Positions 24,843 through 33,400 of a DNA stretch of 42,310 nucleotides are shown here, in pieces. Made by a program: the position numbers and the translations under genes. The notes beneath the pieces are model-generated. The model made no database searches and was not told the DNA's origin. It saw only the letters and a program-made list of their open reading frames with translations. The DNA comes from Planctomycetota bacterium (lineage in GTDB: Bacteria; Planctomycetota; J132), in contig RFKQ01000098.1 of NCBI GenBank assembly GCA_003694635.1, positions 1-42,310 of the forward strand, read 5' to 3'. Positions within the stretch are counted from its first letter, which is position 1; every line of letters starts with the position of its first letter.

Positions 24843-25397
24843 ATGATCGCCAATGATTTGCGAAATGGAACCACCATCCTCCACAACAATGAGCTCTACG
24901 AAGTGGTAGACTATCAGCACACCAAACCCGGCAAAGGGGGGGCTTTTATGAAAACCAAGTTAAAAAACTTAAAGACCGGTACCATTATCGAGCATACATT
25001 CCGAGCCCAAGAGAGGGTGCAGGACGCGTTCATTGAGAAAAAAGAGATGATCTTCAGCTACCGAGATGGAGATATGTTCTATTTTATGGATGAGAATTAC
25101 GAGATGGTTCCTGTTAGCAAAGAGGTTATTGGGGAGTACAAAAATTTTTTACGAGAGGATCAGGAATGCCTGTTTTGGTACCATGAAGGTGAGATTGTGC
25201 GGGTGGTTTTGCCCGAGGCTGTGATTTTAGAAGTAAAGAAAACGGAGCCAGGAGTGAAAGGCGACACAGCCAGCAGTGCCACGAAACCGGGCACTTTAGA
25301 AACAGGTTTAACCATTCAGATGCCTTTATTTATCAATGAAGGGGATAAAGTGAAGGTGGACACACGCACCGGAAAATATATTGAAAGGGTAAGCTAA
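24843..25397 (+). CDS. efp: Elongation factor P
   Basis: 184 residues, the standard bacterial three-domain length. The KOW-like domain I has IIEHTFRAQERVQDAFIEKKEMIFSYRDGDMFYFMDE at its junction with domain II. The tip loop reads HTKPGKGGAFMKTKLKNL, placing Lys at the beta-lysylation position (KPGKG). The C-terminal signature is KPGTLETGLTIQMPLFINEGDKVKVDTRTGKYIERV. EF-P binds between the ribosomal P and E sites and relieves stalling at polyproline stretches. AAGGAAG precedes the ATG at 24843. No epmA/epmB gene for lysine modification is in the window. This is one of the clearest signs that the host is bacterial. Confidence 0.98.
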   Translation: MIANDLRNGTTILHNNELYEVVDYQHTKPGKGGAFMKTKLKNLKTGTIIEHTFRAQERVQDAFIEKKEMIFSYRDGDMFYFMDENYEMVPVSKEVIGEYKNFLREDQECLFWYHEGEIVRVVLPEAVILEVKKTEPGVKGDTASSATKPGTLETGLTIQMPLFINEGDKVKVDTRTGKYIERVS

Positions 25398-25480
25398 AAT
25401 ACTTCAAACTTTAACTTAAACTTATAACATTGATTTGGACAAAACAAATTTTCATAACTATAGATGGATAAGGATGGATT

Positions 25481-27433
25481 GTGAGAGAGCTAAAGAAACA
25501 TTTGGAATTCCGAGATCTGTTTGCGATTTCCACAGGAACTATGATTAGCTCTGGTTTTTTTATCCTACCAGGAATTGCCTTTTCTCTAACAGGTCCATCG
25601 GTAATTTTGGCGTTTTTTCTAGCTTCTTTGTTGGTTGTACCAGCTTTGTTGAGCAAGGCGGAGCTAGCCACAGCCATGCCGCGCTCAGGGGGTGTCTATT
25701 TCTATTTAGACAGAAGCATGGGACCAGCGGCGGGAACCGTAGTGGGGTTGGGGGCCTGGGTGGGTCTGATACTAAAGGCTAGCTTTGCCCTCATTGGCTT
25801 TAGCATTTATTTTTTTGGACTATTGCAGCTAAAGGTTTCTTTTTTACCCCTTCAAATTTTTGCCTCTCTCACCTGCCTTGGTTTGATGTTCTTAAATATT
25901 CGGGGGACAAAACTGACCGGTAGAGTCCAGTGGTGGTTGGTGGTGGTTGTGCTTTGTGCGTTGATATCCTTTATCGCAATAGGGTACCGTAAGGTGGAGT
26001 TTTCTCGCTATAGCCCATTTTTGACCAATGGCTGGCAAAACCTGTTTGCAGCAATGGGGTTGGTGTTTATTTCCTACGCAGGGGTGACCAAAATCGCCTC
26101 GGTCGCTGAGGAGGTAAAAAACCCGGCCAAAAACATCCCTTGGGCGATGGGAGCGTCTTTGCTGGTGGTAACCTTGGTTTATGTTGGTGGAGTATCGGTG
26201 GTGGTGGGGACTTTGCCCAAAGATCAATTGATGGGAAACACTTCCCCAATCTCAGCAACAGCTCTATGGGCGATGGGAAAATGGATGTTTTACGTGGTGA
26301 GTATAGCGGCGGTTTTGGCGTTTGCTTCCTGTGCAAATGCTGCCCTAATGTCAGCTTCTCGCTTTCCTTTTGCTATGGCAAGAGATGGGCTTTTGCCCAA
26401 ATTTTTCACCCAAATAGGACGCACCTATACGCCATACAAAGCAATACTTTTTACCTCTGGGATTGTGGTGGCGTTTATTTTTTTGTTTGATGTAAAAGAG
26501 TTAGCCAAACTCGCAAGCGCGTTTCAGCTGTTTTTGTATGCTTTGTGTAGCTTTGCGGTGATTGTGATGAGAGAGAGCAAAATCGAGGAATATAGCCCCT
26601 GTTTTCAATCCCCGGCCTACCCTTATACACAAATTTTTGGGATAGGGGGGTGTTTGCTTTTAATCACATTGCTAGGAATTGTGGAGATCCTGTTTTGCTT
26701 AGGAGCCATCTTTTTCGGAATGCTGTGGTTTTATATCTATGCAAGAAAACAAGTCAAACGCGAAGGTGCTTTTCAATGGCTGTGGAATCGGGTTAGACAA
26801 AAGAAATCGGATACCCTCCATCCAAGCCTTATCCAGGATCTACGCCAAATCCAGAAGGAAAAAGGCTTAAAAGAAGGTGATCCTTTCAAAGAAATTGTTT
26901 GCAAAGCCCCTGTATTTGAGATTGAGACGGGAGAAACATTAGAAAATTTTTTGGCCCAGGTCAGCGAGTATTTTAAAAATACCTTAAACATAGAAAAAAC
27001 AGAACTGATCGATAAATTTTTAATCCAGAATAAAATGGGGAATACCCCCGTGGAAGCGGGGATCGCCATTCCCCACCATAGGCTGGACAATCTAGGAGAA
27101 ATCCATCTAGTGATCGGGCGAAGTAGACATGGCCTAAAAGTAGAGGAAAGCCAAGATCCTCTCTACGCTGTCTTTGTGATTCTAGGATGTAGTAATCTTT
27201 CTGATCTGCATATCCGCATCCTAGCAGAGTTGGCTAGACGTGCAGAACAGGAAAATTTTATGGACCTTTTCCTCCAAGCAGAAACAGAAGAAGAAGTCCA
27301 TACCCTATTCTTAGAAAACCTCCCCGACACAGAAAAAATCCAAATCCTACCCAACGAAGGTGGAAAAAAGATCAAACGCATTGTCCCTCTCAACTCTGAT
27401 CAAAACTCTTCTTCCCCCTTTTCTCCTTCCTAA
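25481..27433 (+). CDS. APC-family amino-acid permease fused to a PTS EIIA (fructose/nitrogen-type) domain
   Basis: 650 residues from a GTG start at 25481 with AAGGATGG just upstream. Residues about 10-430 form a 12-TM APC-superfamily transporter: TGTMISSGFFILPGIAF is the unwound TM1 substrate-binding segment, and SKAELATAMPRSGGVYFYLDRSMGP is TM2/loop. After a linker, residues about 475-630 form an EIIA-type domain with VEAGIAIPHHRLDN. His532 in IPHH aligns with the phosphorylated His of EIIA-Fru/Ntr, and VFVILGCSNLSDLHIRILAELARR is the following signature. PTS-dependent phosphorylation could gate amino-acid uptake. No EI, HPr or NPr gene is in the window. The plus strand turns from G/T-rich to C/A-rich inside the last 200 bases of this gene. 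Confidence 0.88.
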   Translation: MRELKKHLEFRDLFAISTGTMISSGFFILPGIAFSLTGPSVILAFFLASLLVVPALLSKAELATAMPRSGGVYFYLDRSMGPAAGTVVGLGAWVGLILKASFALIGFSIYFFGLLQLKVSFLPLQIFASLTCLGLMFLNIRGTKLTGRVQWWLVVVVLCALISFIAIGYRKVEFSRYSPFLTNGWQNLFAAMGLVFISYAGVTKIASVAEEVKNPAKNIPWAMGASLLVVTLVYVGGVSVVVGTLPKDQLMGNTSPISATALWAMGKWMFYVVSIAAVLAFASCANAALMSASRFPFAMARDGLLPKFFTQIGRTYTPYKAILFTSGIVVAFIFLFDVKELAKLASAFQLFLYALCSFAVIVMRESKIEEYSPCFQSPAYPYTQIFGIGGCLLLITLLGIVEILFCLGAIFFGMLWFYIYARKQVKREGAFQWLWNRVRQKKSDTLHPSLIQDLRQIQKEKGLKEGDPFKEIVCKAPVFEIETGETLENFLAQVSEYFKNTLNIEKTELIDKFLIQNKMGNTPVEAGIAIPHHRLDNLGEIHLVIGRSRHGLKVEESQDPLYAVFVILGCSNLSDLHIRILAELARRAEQENFMDLFLQAETEEEVHTLFLENLPDTEKIQILPNEGGKKIKRIVPLNSDQNSSSPFSPS

Positions 27434-27448
27434 GTGTATCATTTTAGT

Positions 27449-27489
27449 AAAAAAGTAAAAAAATTTTTTAGTTTTTATTTTACTTTTTT
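27449..27489 (+). terminator. AT-rich inverted repeat, terminator of the permease gene
   Basis: AAAAAAGTAAAA (27449-27460) and TTTTACTTTTTT (27478-27489) form a perfect 12-bp stem 16 bases after the stop and end in a T-run. Confidence 0.6.
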
Positions 27490-27547
27490 TATGGGAAGTA
27501 CGTATCATACATTGATGCGTCTTCTTAAAAAGTCCATTTGTTAATTT

Positions 27548-27577
27548 CGTATACAAAAATAAGATTTTTTTTATACG
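27548..27577. repeat. Inverted repeat CGTATA ... TATACG in AT-rich island
   Basis: Arms at 27548-27553 and 27572-27577, extended by A/T pairing inside, form a stem about 11 bp long with a bulge. It is one of three inverted repeats in the 290-base AT-rich island before the solo HTH gene. The island has no other coding signal. Confidence 0.5.
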
Positions 27578-27652
27578 TGATTTTTTTATAACATTCTTAA
27601 AAAGAAAGTCCAGATAAAAAATAACAGGCGAAATCTAACGAAAAAAATTTTG

Positions 27653-27673
27653 CTGCAGAACAAAACTCTGCAG
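27653..27673. promoter_or_regulatory. Inverted repeat CTGCAGA-N7-TCTGCAG, candidate autoregulatory operator
   Basis: Perfect 7-base arms (27653-27659 and 27667-27673) lie 52 bases upstream of the start codon of a lone DNA-binding protein. The size and position fit a dimer-binding site. No functional evidence exists. Confidence 0.4.
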
Positions 27674-27725
27674 AATATCTCAATATCCTGTTAAGAATTT
27701 CTACATCTAAAAAGGAGGCAAAACA

Positions 27726-28190
27726 ATGAAGTTCCAACTCTCAAAATCAGAAAAAAGAGAGCTAAAAAACCTCGCCAAAAAAAACAAAAGCGCAAAACTC
27801 TTTAAACGAACCCAAGCTCTACTCCTACTCTCAGAAGGAAAATCTGTCCGCGATGTCGCCAAAACCCTAAGCGTCTCTCGACAAGCTGTATATAATTGGA
27901 AAGAAAGATATGAAACAAGCAATAGAGATCCAAAATCCCTCCTCTCCAAACCTATCCCAGGACGCCCACGTATCCACTCCGAAAAAGAACTTAAAAAAAT
28001 TAAAACAGAATTTAACAAAAACCCAAAAAAATTAGGGTATGGGACAGAATTTTGGACCGTAAGACTCCTGATAGAACACCTGAAGAAAAAATGCGGAATC
28101 ATAATCTCAGATAAAACCCTACGCAGAAGACTCCATGAATTCGGCTATGTCTGGAGACATCCCCGCTATGTCTATGAAGCTGGACAATAA
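27726..28190 (+). CDS. IS630-type transposase DNA-binding region without DDE domain (solo HTH/winged-helix protein)
   Basis: 154 residues with an intact frame and a strong AAAGGAGG ribosome site. Residues about 5-75 form the Tc1/mariner-IS630 N-terminal HTH (KSVRDVAKTLSVSRQAVYNWKERY, 40-63). PIPGRPR is the linker, and WTVRLLIEHLKKKCGIIISDKTLRRRLHEFGYVWRHPRYV is the second, winged-helix part. The DDE catalytic domain that should follow is absent: the stop comes right after the PRYV motif, and the next gene begins only 10 bases on in the opposite direction. It is either the remnant of an IS630 insertion or a domesticated repressor. The retained strong ribosome site and an upstream inverted repeat slightly favour a functional DNA-binding protein. 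Terminal inverted repeats were not found. Confidence 0.82.
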   Translation: MKFQLSKSEKRELKNLAKKNKSAKLFKRTQALLLLSEGKSVRDVAKTLSVSRQAVYNWKERYETSNRDPKSLLSKPIPGRPRIHSEKELKKIKTEFNKNPKKLGYGTEFWTVRLLIEHLKKKCGIIISDKTLRRRLHEFGYVWRHPRYVYEAGQ

Positions 28191-28199
28191 ATCCAAAAA

Positions 28200-29432
28200 T
28201 CAGTGGGAGAGGCGTACGCTGTCCAAAACCTTATTCTCTAATCCAATGGCCTGAAATAAAGTGTACTTGGAAGAAGCCTGAACCAACCAAAAGTGGCGCC
28301 TGCTCATAGATGTGGACAAATACCAACGCTTTTTGGCAGAACGCCCTCCCCTCCCCCAACTCCCATCCCCTAAGTACAACGTCCCTCCCCGACGTACAAC
28401 CCTGTTCCCGCGCAACAGCTTGGTGCGCTTTAGCGTGTGATCGTGATGCTCAAAACAAGCATGTAAATGAAACCTATCAAATAAAGGAAGCCAATACTTC
28501 CGACCTCTGCGACTCGATCTCCGATAAAAACCCCGATGACTTGGGTAGAGAGGAACATGATACACCGCAAAACGATGGGGAAAATGAGCGTATTTCTCCA
28601 TCGTCCGCCTCATCCACTCCAACTGAACCCCATTGTGCGAAAAAATGTGCCCACTGTCCAAAATAAAAAGAACCCCACTCTCGCCAAAAACCCGAACAAA
28701 ATAACTCCGCCCCTGCGGTGACTGATAGAAATATCCAAAATAAAATGGGGCCCTCCCAGAAGAAATAAGATAAAAATATTTCCTCACCTCATGATTGCCT
28801 ATCGCCACAATGACAGGAATTAAACAACCCTCTGTAGTGATCATCGTACTCGTCCACAGCTCCAACCATCGATCCCACTCCCGATAAGCCGATACCCTAC
28901 CGTCGGCGTACGCAATATCCCCCCCAATCACCGCAAACATAGGATCATAGCTCGCGGCCACCTTGCAAAGCCTACGCGCCTTTGCCCCGCTCCCCATATC
29001 GCCCCCTACCACAAAACAAAGAGAAAATTTCCCCTCCGCAAGAGTGCGAAACTTTTTCTCCCCACTAAACCCTCCCTGCGAAGAACCAACCCGAAAATAA
29101 TAGACCGTGTTGGGCCGAAGGTGAGTCAGCTCCAAAGTATGGACAAAACGAGGAAGATTCGCTAACCGCCGCTGAAAACCATATTGATGAAACGAATATC
29201 CCCGCAAACTCTTGGACGAATGGAGAGCGTAATAAATCTCTGTACTAGACGTGGGAGCAAAGGTAAGATAGTGCACCGTCATCGTGTGAGCGGTATCCCG
29301 ATAGGTCCAAGTAAGATAAATATAACGCGGAAAACGTGGACGCACAGGCTCGGCCCAAATCCAGGACGCAAATAGGAAAACAAAACACCCCCTCCAAACC
29401 CAGCCCTGAATACCTAAAGCGCCTTTTTCCAT
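28200..29432 (-). CDS. Exported purple-acid-phosphatase-like metallophosphoesterase
   Basis: 410 residues. A signal peptide with hydrophobic core GCFVFLFASWIWA ends near residue 27. An Fn3-like N-terminal domain (about 30-135) has YYALHSSKSL and THLRPNTVYYFRVGSS. A calcineurin-like phosphoesterase domain follows with GGDMG, IGGDIAYADG, AIGNHEV, YHVPLY and FEHHDHT, the five metal-binding blocks of purple acid phosphatases. It probably removes phosphate from organic esters outside the cytoplasm. Its first 19 bases overlap the glpD end, suggesting coupled translation with glycerol-3-phosphate use. The C-terminus (after about 350) is not assigned. The plus strand here is C-rich, so the coding strand is G/T-rich. 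Confidence 0.85.
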   Translation of the reverse strand: MEKGALGIQGWVWRGCFVFLFASWIWAEPVRPRFPRYIYLTWTYRDTAHTMTVHYLTFAPTSSTEIYYALHSSKSLRGYSFHQYGFQRRLANLPRFVHTLELTHLRPNTVYYFRVGSSQGGFSGEKKFRTLAEGKFSLCFVVGGDMGSGAKARRLCKVAASYDPMFAVIGGDIAYADGRVSAYREWDRWLELWTSTMITTEGCLIPVIVAIGNHEVRKYFYLISSGRAPFYFGYFYQSPQGRSYFVRVFGESGVLFILDSGHIFSHNGVQLEWMRRTMEKYAHFPHRFAVYHVPLYPSHRGFYRRSSRRGRKYWLPLFDRFHLHACFEHHDHTLKRTKLLRGNRVVRRGGTLYLGDGSWGRGGRSAKKRWYLSTSMSRRHFWLVQASSKYTLFQAIGLENKVLDSVRLSH

Positions 29433-31057
29433 TTCAAAGCATCTTCCACATATTTTTGGTAATTTTCTATTTCACGCCTTTTGACCACCTCACTCCACCC
29501 TAAACGTTTTTGCAAAAGTGTGGCCACCCGTTCCGCAATCGCCAAAGTAAATAGCGGATCCTGAAGAAAAAGATGGCTCCGCCTCAGAAAAATATCCTGA
29601 AGTTTTAAAGCCAACTCCTCCTGGATAAAATACTCCATATCCCCCCACCGATAGGGAAGTGAAGGATGCAAAACTTCCTGCCCTTCCTCTCCACAACTGT
29701 ATCTTTTGACCAATTCACCACGCCGACCATACGTCAAAAGCAAGTGGCGATCCCGCTCAGAAAGCGTAGAAATCGCCCTCCGAGAAAATTTCATCGCCCC
29801 CGGCAAAGGTTGGCGATGGGTCCAACACCTCGAGCCACCAAGGCGAAATGTCTTTAAAGCAAAATCCACCACCGACTTGGCCATCCTTCGGTACGTGGTC
29901 AATTTGCCCCCGGCTACGGTGATCAAACCCTCGGGATGCAAAATGATTTTATGCGTCCTAGGAACATCGCTCTCCCGCTTCACCGATGGATGGGCGATAA
30001 GAGAGCGCCAACCAGCATACGCGCTCACAATATCCCGAGGAGAAATGGAAACGTTTTTGCCTAAAATCCCCTCAAAACTGTCTAAAATGTAGCGAACATC
30101 TTCCCCCGAAGCAAAACCGTTTTCCTCTACCTCTCCATCTGTGTCGGTGGTGCCACAAAGGGTAAAATTCTGCCAAGGAATCAAAAACATCACCCGCCTG
30201 TCCACCGCCGAAAAATAAGTGATCGCACAAGGCAGAGAAAGAACCTGGGGACGAAGAACAATATGAACCCCCTTGGTCGGACGCAACAAAGAAGCACGAT
30301 GGGATTTGAGCAGCGAAGCCACACTATCAGCAAATGGACCTGTGGCATTGACCACAGCCCGCGCCTGGATTTCTAAATGAGAATCGGAGAGAAGATCGCA
30401 GGCAACCACCCCCCGGATGCGGCCTTTCCGCAAAAGAAACTGTTCCACCTGCACATAATTGAGCGTCTTGGCACCAGCCTGGTAGGCGGAAAGCACATTT
30501 TCCAACGTAAGCCGAGCATCGTTGGTCTGACAATCGTAGTAAAGAAAAGCGGACTGAATGTTGGCAAAATTAAGCTGGGGAACTAACCTGGCAACTTGCC
30601 TCCGATTTACGCGCCTGTGGGGCTTTAAATACGCACTTAGAAAATCGTAAACCCCTAAACCTAATCCTATCCACCGACCGCTATGGGGAGAATCTTTCCA
30701 CACGGGAATCAAAAAGGGGAGCGGATGCACCATATGAGGCGCCAAACGCTGCATAAGAAGCTGCCGCTCTTGCAACGCCTCCCGCACCAGCCCAAATTGA
30801 CGATGCTCCAAATAGCGCAACCCCCCGTGAACAAGCTTGGAAGAACGAGAACTGGTCGCCGAAGCAAAATCCCCCTTCTCCAACAAACAAACCTTTAACC
30901 CCCTCAGCGCCGCATCCCGTGCAATTCCGGCTCCCGTGATCCCCCCCCCAATCACCAGAAGATCCACAATACCGCTCTCCCTCAACTCCTCCAACATTTT
31001 TTCTCGAGTGCTATAGGAAAACCCCATCATCACCTCATGACTCTGTCCCAAAACCAT
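29414..31057 (-). CDS. glpD: FAD-dependent glycerol-3-phosphate dehydrogenase
   Basis: 547 residues, the usual length. The FAD dinucleotide-binding fold DLLVIGGGITGAGIARDAALRGLKVCLLEKGDFASATSSRSSKLVHGGLRYLE (about 32-84) is the GlpD hallmark, with TSSRSSKLVHGG. Downstream are VVNATGPFADSV, RPTKGVHIVLRP, FLIPWQNFTLCGTTDTD and SAYAGWRSLIAHPSV. A C-terminal helical domain (about 400-545) is the DAO_C region. The membrane-associated enzyme oxidises glycerol 3-phosphate to dihydroxyacetone phosphate and passes electrons to quinone. The stop overlaps the start of the exported phosphatase gene by 19 bases. The ATG at 31057 lacks a clear ribosome site, and Met10/Met11 (31030/31027) are alternatives. 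The 167 bases upstream hold no recognisable gene. Confidence 0.96.
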   Translation of the reverse strand: MVLGQSHEVMMGFSYSTREKMLEELRESGIVDLLVIGGGITGAGIARDAALRGLKVCLLEKGDFASATSSRSSKLVHGGLRYLEHRQFGLVREALQERQLLMQRLAPHMVHPLPFLIPVWKDSPHSGRWIGLGLGVYDFLSAYLKPHRRVNRRQVARLVPQLNFANIQSAFLYYDCQTNDARLTLENVLSAYQAGAKTLNYVQVEQFLLRKGRIRGVVACDLLSDSHLEIQARAVVNATGPFADSVASLLKSHRASLLRPTKGVHIVLRPQVLSLPCAITYFSAVDRRVMFLIPWQNFTLCGTTDTDGEVEENGFASGEDVRYILDSFEGILGKNVSISPRDIVSAYAGWRSLIAHPSVKRESDVPRTHKIILHPEGLITVAGGKLTTYRRMAKSVVDFALKTFRLGGSRCWTHRQPLPGAMKFSRRAISTLSERDRHLLLTYGRRGELVKRYSCGEEGQEVLHPSLPYRWGDMEYFIQEELALKLQDIFLRRSHLFLQDPLFTLAIAERVATLLQKRLGWSEVVKRREIENYQKYVEDALKWKKAL

Positions 31058-31224
31058 TGCTCAGCTCTTCAAAATATCCCTCACCCTCCCTCCTCCGCGT
31101 TTTCTACAAATGCACTCTCTCCCCCCACACCATTTTGACCTGGCCCAACAACCCCTTCTCTCCCATGCAAATCACCCCCCAAAAACATGCCCTACCGCCA
31201 ACATAAACCGCCGCACGCCCTACT

Positions 31225-32415
31225 CTAGAGCACCACCCCACGGACAACTCGCAACACCTCCTCAATCGAAGTCCAGCCCAACTTGGCCTTTTGCATCCCA
31301 TCGTCAAAAAGTGTCTTCATTCCATTGCGTATGGCAATGTTGGTCATCTCCTCCGGAGTCCCATTGCGATAAATGCACTGCTTGAACTCGTCCTGATCCA
31401 CCTCCAAAAGCTCAATCACCAACGTCCGACCCCGATAACCCGTCTTATTGCACTTTGGGCAACCCTTGGGGCGATAAACCTTCTGACGCGGATCCGTAAG
31501 CCCAATGGCACGAGACACCTTCTCCGAAGGGCGATAAGGCTCCTTGCAATCCTCGCACAAACGCCGTATCAAACGCTGGGAGACCACACAAAGCACAGCA
31601 GAGGCAATAAAGAAAGGAGAAATGCCCATTTCAAAAAATCTTGTGACCGCGCCAACGGCGTTGTTGGTGTGGAGAGTGCTAAAAATCAAGTGCCCCGTCA
31701 GCGAAGCCTCCACCGCCAAGCTAGCGGTCTCCAAATCCCGAATCTCACCCACCATAATCACATCAGGGTCCTGGCGCAAAAAAGCCCGCAAAACCTTGGG
31801 AAACGTATAACCTACCTCCGGGTTGACCTGAGCCTGATTTAAACCGGGAATCAAATACTCCACCGGGTCCTCAATGGTATGAATATTCACCGTAGGACGA
31901 TTGATCTCATTTAAAGCCGCATAAAGGGAAGTGGTCTTCCCCGAACCAGTAGGACCTACGTGAAGAATAAGGCCGTGGGGCTTGGTGATGTACTTTTTGT
32001 ATTTTTTGAGAATATCCTCCGTAAATCCCAATTTATCCAGCGCAATCTTGGCCTTGCGGTTGTCAATAAGACGAAGACAAATTTTCTCCCCATACATCAT
32101 CGGAACAGTACTCACCCGAAGATCAAGAAAGCCATAAGATGGATCAAACTGATAAAAAGGAATACGGCCATCCTGCGGATTGCGGTGCTCGTTAATGTTA
32201 AGATTAGCCATAATCTTGATGCGGGAAACAAGCTGGCTATGATTCTCAACCGGCAGCCTGCGCTGCTGCTTCAAAATTCCATCCACTCTATGCCGAACGA
32301 TGGTATAATCCCGCTGGGCTTCAATGTGAATATCACTGCAGCCTGCGCGTATCCCCTTGATGATAATGTCATTGACCAAATCGGTAATATTCTCCAAAAC
32401 CTTATTGACCGCCAT
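31225..32415 (-). CDS. PilB/GspE-type secretion or type IV pilus ATPase, short form
   Basis: 396 residues. The Walker A GPTGSGKT (154-161), Asp box (NIHTIEDPVEYLIPG), Walker B DVIMVGEIRD and His box (GHLIFSTLHTNN) are all present. So is a zinc-binding tetracysteine (CEDCKEP ... CPKCNKTGYRGR) typical of GspE and PilB, whereas PilT lacks it. The N-terminal MshEN domain of full-length PilB/GspE (about 150-200 residues) is missing; the protein begins directly with the PAS-like N2 domain (SDIHIEAQ). It energises pilus or pseudopilus extension from the cytoplasmic face. AAGGAGCG precedes the ATG at 32415. No pilin, PilC or PilQ gene is adjacent, so the machine it serves is not visible here. Confidence 0.9.
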   Translation of the reverse strand: MAVNKVLENITDLVNDIIIKGIRAGCSDIHIEAQRDYTIVRHRVDGILKQQRRLPVENHSQLVSRIKIMANLNINEHRNPQDGRIPFYQFDPSYGFLDLRVSTVPMMYGEKICLRLIDNRKAKIALDKLGFTEDILKKYKKYITKPHGLILHVGPTGSGKTTSLYAALNEINRPTVNIHTIEDPVEYLIPGLNQAQVNPEVGYTFPKVLRAFLRQDPDVIMVGEIRDLETASLAVEASLTGHLIFSTLHTNNAVGAVTRFFEMGISPFFIASAVLCVVSQRLIRRLCEDCKEPYRPSEKVSRAIGLTDPRQKVYRPKGCPKCNKTGYRGRTLVIELLEVDQDEFKQCIYRNGTPEEMTNIAIRNGMKTLFDDGMQKAKLGWTSIEEVLRVVRGVVL

Positions 32416-32445
32416 AGCCTATCGCTCCTTAGAGAAAACAAAAAA

Positions 32446-33291
32446 TCATTTGTTTTTTAGCGCAAGGACTTCAATACGATGCCCCTTTCGAAAAATTTTG
32501 GCAAAAGGATCCATTATCTTATTGGCCACCTTCGCAAGGCGATATCCTACCGTATCCGACGCAAACCGAGGATGAAGGGAAACTCCCCAAGTGCGCAAAG
32601 AACGCAAACGAAAACCCAACTGCGGGAAAATCCATTTCATCGTACTCGGGCTATAAAAACAAACGTGACCCTTGCTAAAAAAGGGAAGCTCCTTCCATTT
32701 CTCCTGACAAAAAGAAGCTGAAAAACTCCGGTGATTGCGCGTGCGAAGAAAAATAGCTCCCCCAAAACGAAGAAGAGAATAAACCTTTGTTAAAAATGGT
32801 CTAGGCTGCGGAATATGCTCTAAAAGCTCATTGAAAAAAATAACATCATAGCTCCCCTCCTCTAATTCTAAATCTTCTAAAGTTCCCACATGAACCGGAA
32901 TGGAATAATGCTCCCGAACAAATTTGGCCAAATGAGGTGCCAATTCCACCCCCTCCGGCTCCCACCCTCTCTCTTGAGCGCTCCTTAGAAAGCCCCCCTG
33001 TCCACAGCCAATGTCCAAAATCTTCCCCGTCCTCCGATAGGGCTCCAGCCGCCTTAAAATGGCAAAGTGCTTTTCCCTCTTTCCCGCCTGGTGCTCCTCC
33101 ACTTTTTCAACTACTTTTTGCCCAATACCATCATAGATCTCTTTGTTTCTATCCATCGCCTCTTGAAGCGAAGTCTGGGCTAAAAATAAAAGATCGCAGT
33201 CGCTGCAACAATAGAAAGGAAATCCCTTGTGCTCCCACCAAAACTGAGTTTGAGAACAGCTGCATAAAACGCAGCTAGGCGAATCTACCAT
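32446..33291 (-). CDS. SAM-dependent methyltransferase with N-terminal zinc-ribbon
   Basis: 281 residues from the ATG at 33291, preferred over 33321 because AAAGGAA sits 7-8 bases upstream. The N-terminus has CVLC and CCSDC separated by about 20 residues (7-30), a treble-clef/zinc-ribbon-like pair common in envelope-sugar methyltransferases. The core has motif I GKILDIGCGQGGFLRSA (about 88-104), EPEGVELAPHLAKF, and VIFFNELLEHIPQPRPFLTKV (motifs II-III). The C-terminal part has PFFSKGHVCFYSPSTMKWIFPQLGFRLRSLRTW. Such proteins usually methylate sugars or lipids; the substrate is unknown. It lies 30 bases before the secretion ATPase, so they may be co-transcribed, although the functions do not obviously fit. 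Confidence 0.8.
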   Translation of the reverse strand: MVDSPSCVLCSCSQTQFWWEHKGFPFYCCSDCDLLFLAQTSLQEAMDRNKEIYDGIGQKVVEKVEEHQAGKREKHFAILRRLEPYRRTGKILDIGCGQGGFLRSAQERGWEPEGVELAPHLAKFVREHYSIPVHVGTLEDLELEEGSYDVIFFNELLEHIPQPRPFLTKVYSLLRFGGAIFLRTRNHRSFSASFCQEKWKELPFFSKGHVCFYSPSTMKWIFPQLGFRLRSLRTWGVSLHPRFASDTVGYRLAKVANKIMDPFAKIFRKGHRIEVLALKNK

Positions 33292-33400
33292 AGAGAATTC
33301 CTTTACCAGGCGAAATGACAAAATACCAATATTTTATTTATTTTATCCAAACCTTTGTCTCTGTCAACAGTGCCCTGAAGAAGGATCCACGCTTTAGCGC

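Noticed and set aside
27726-28190. Complete IS630 insertion sequence
   Set aside because: No DDE domain in any frame downstream, no terminal inverted repeats and no TA duplication were found.
31291-31842. 183-codon plus-strand frame
   Set aside because: Complement of the PilB/GspE-like gene with no recognisable features.
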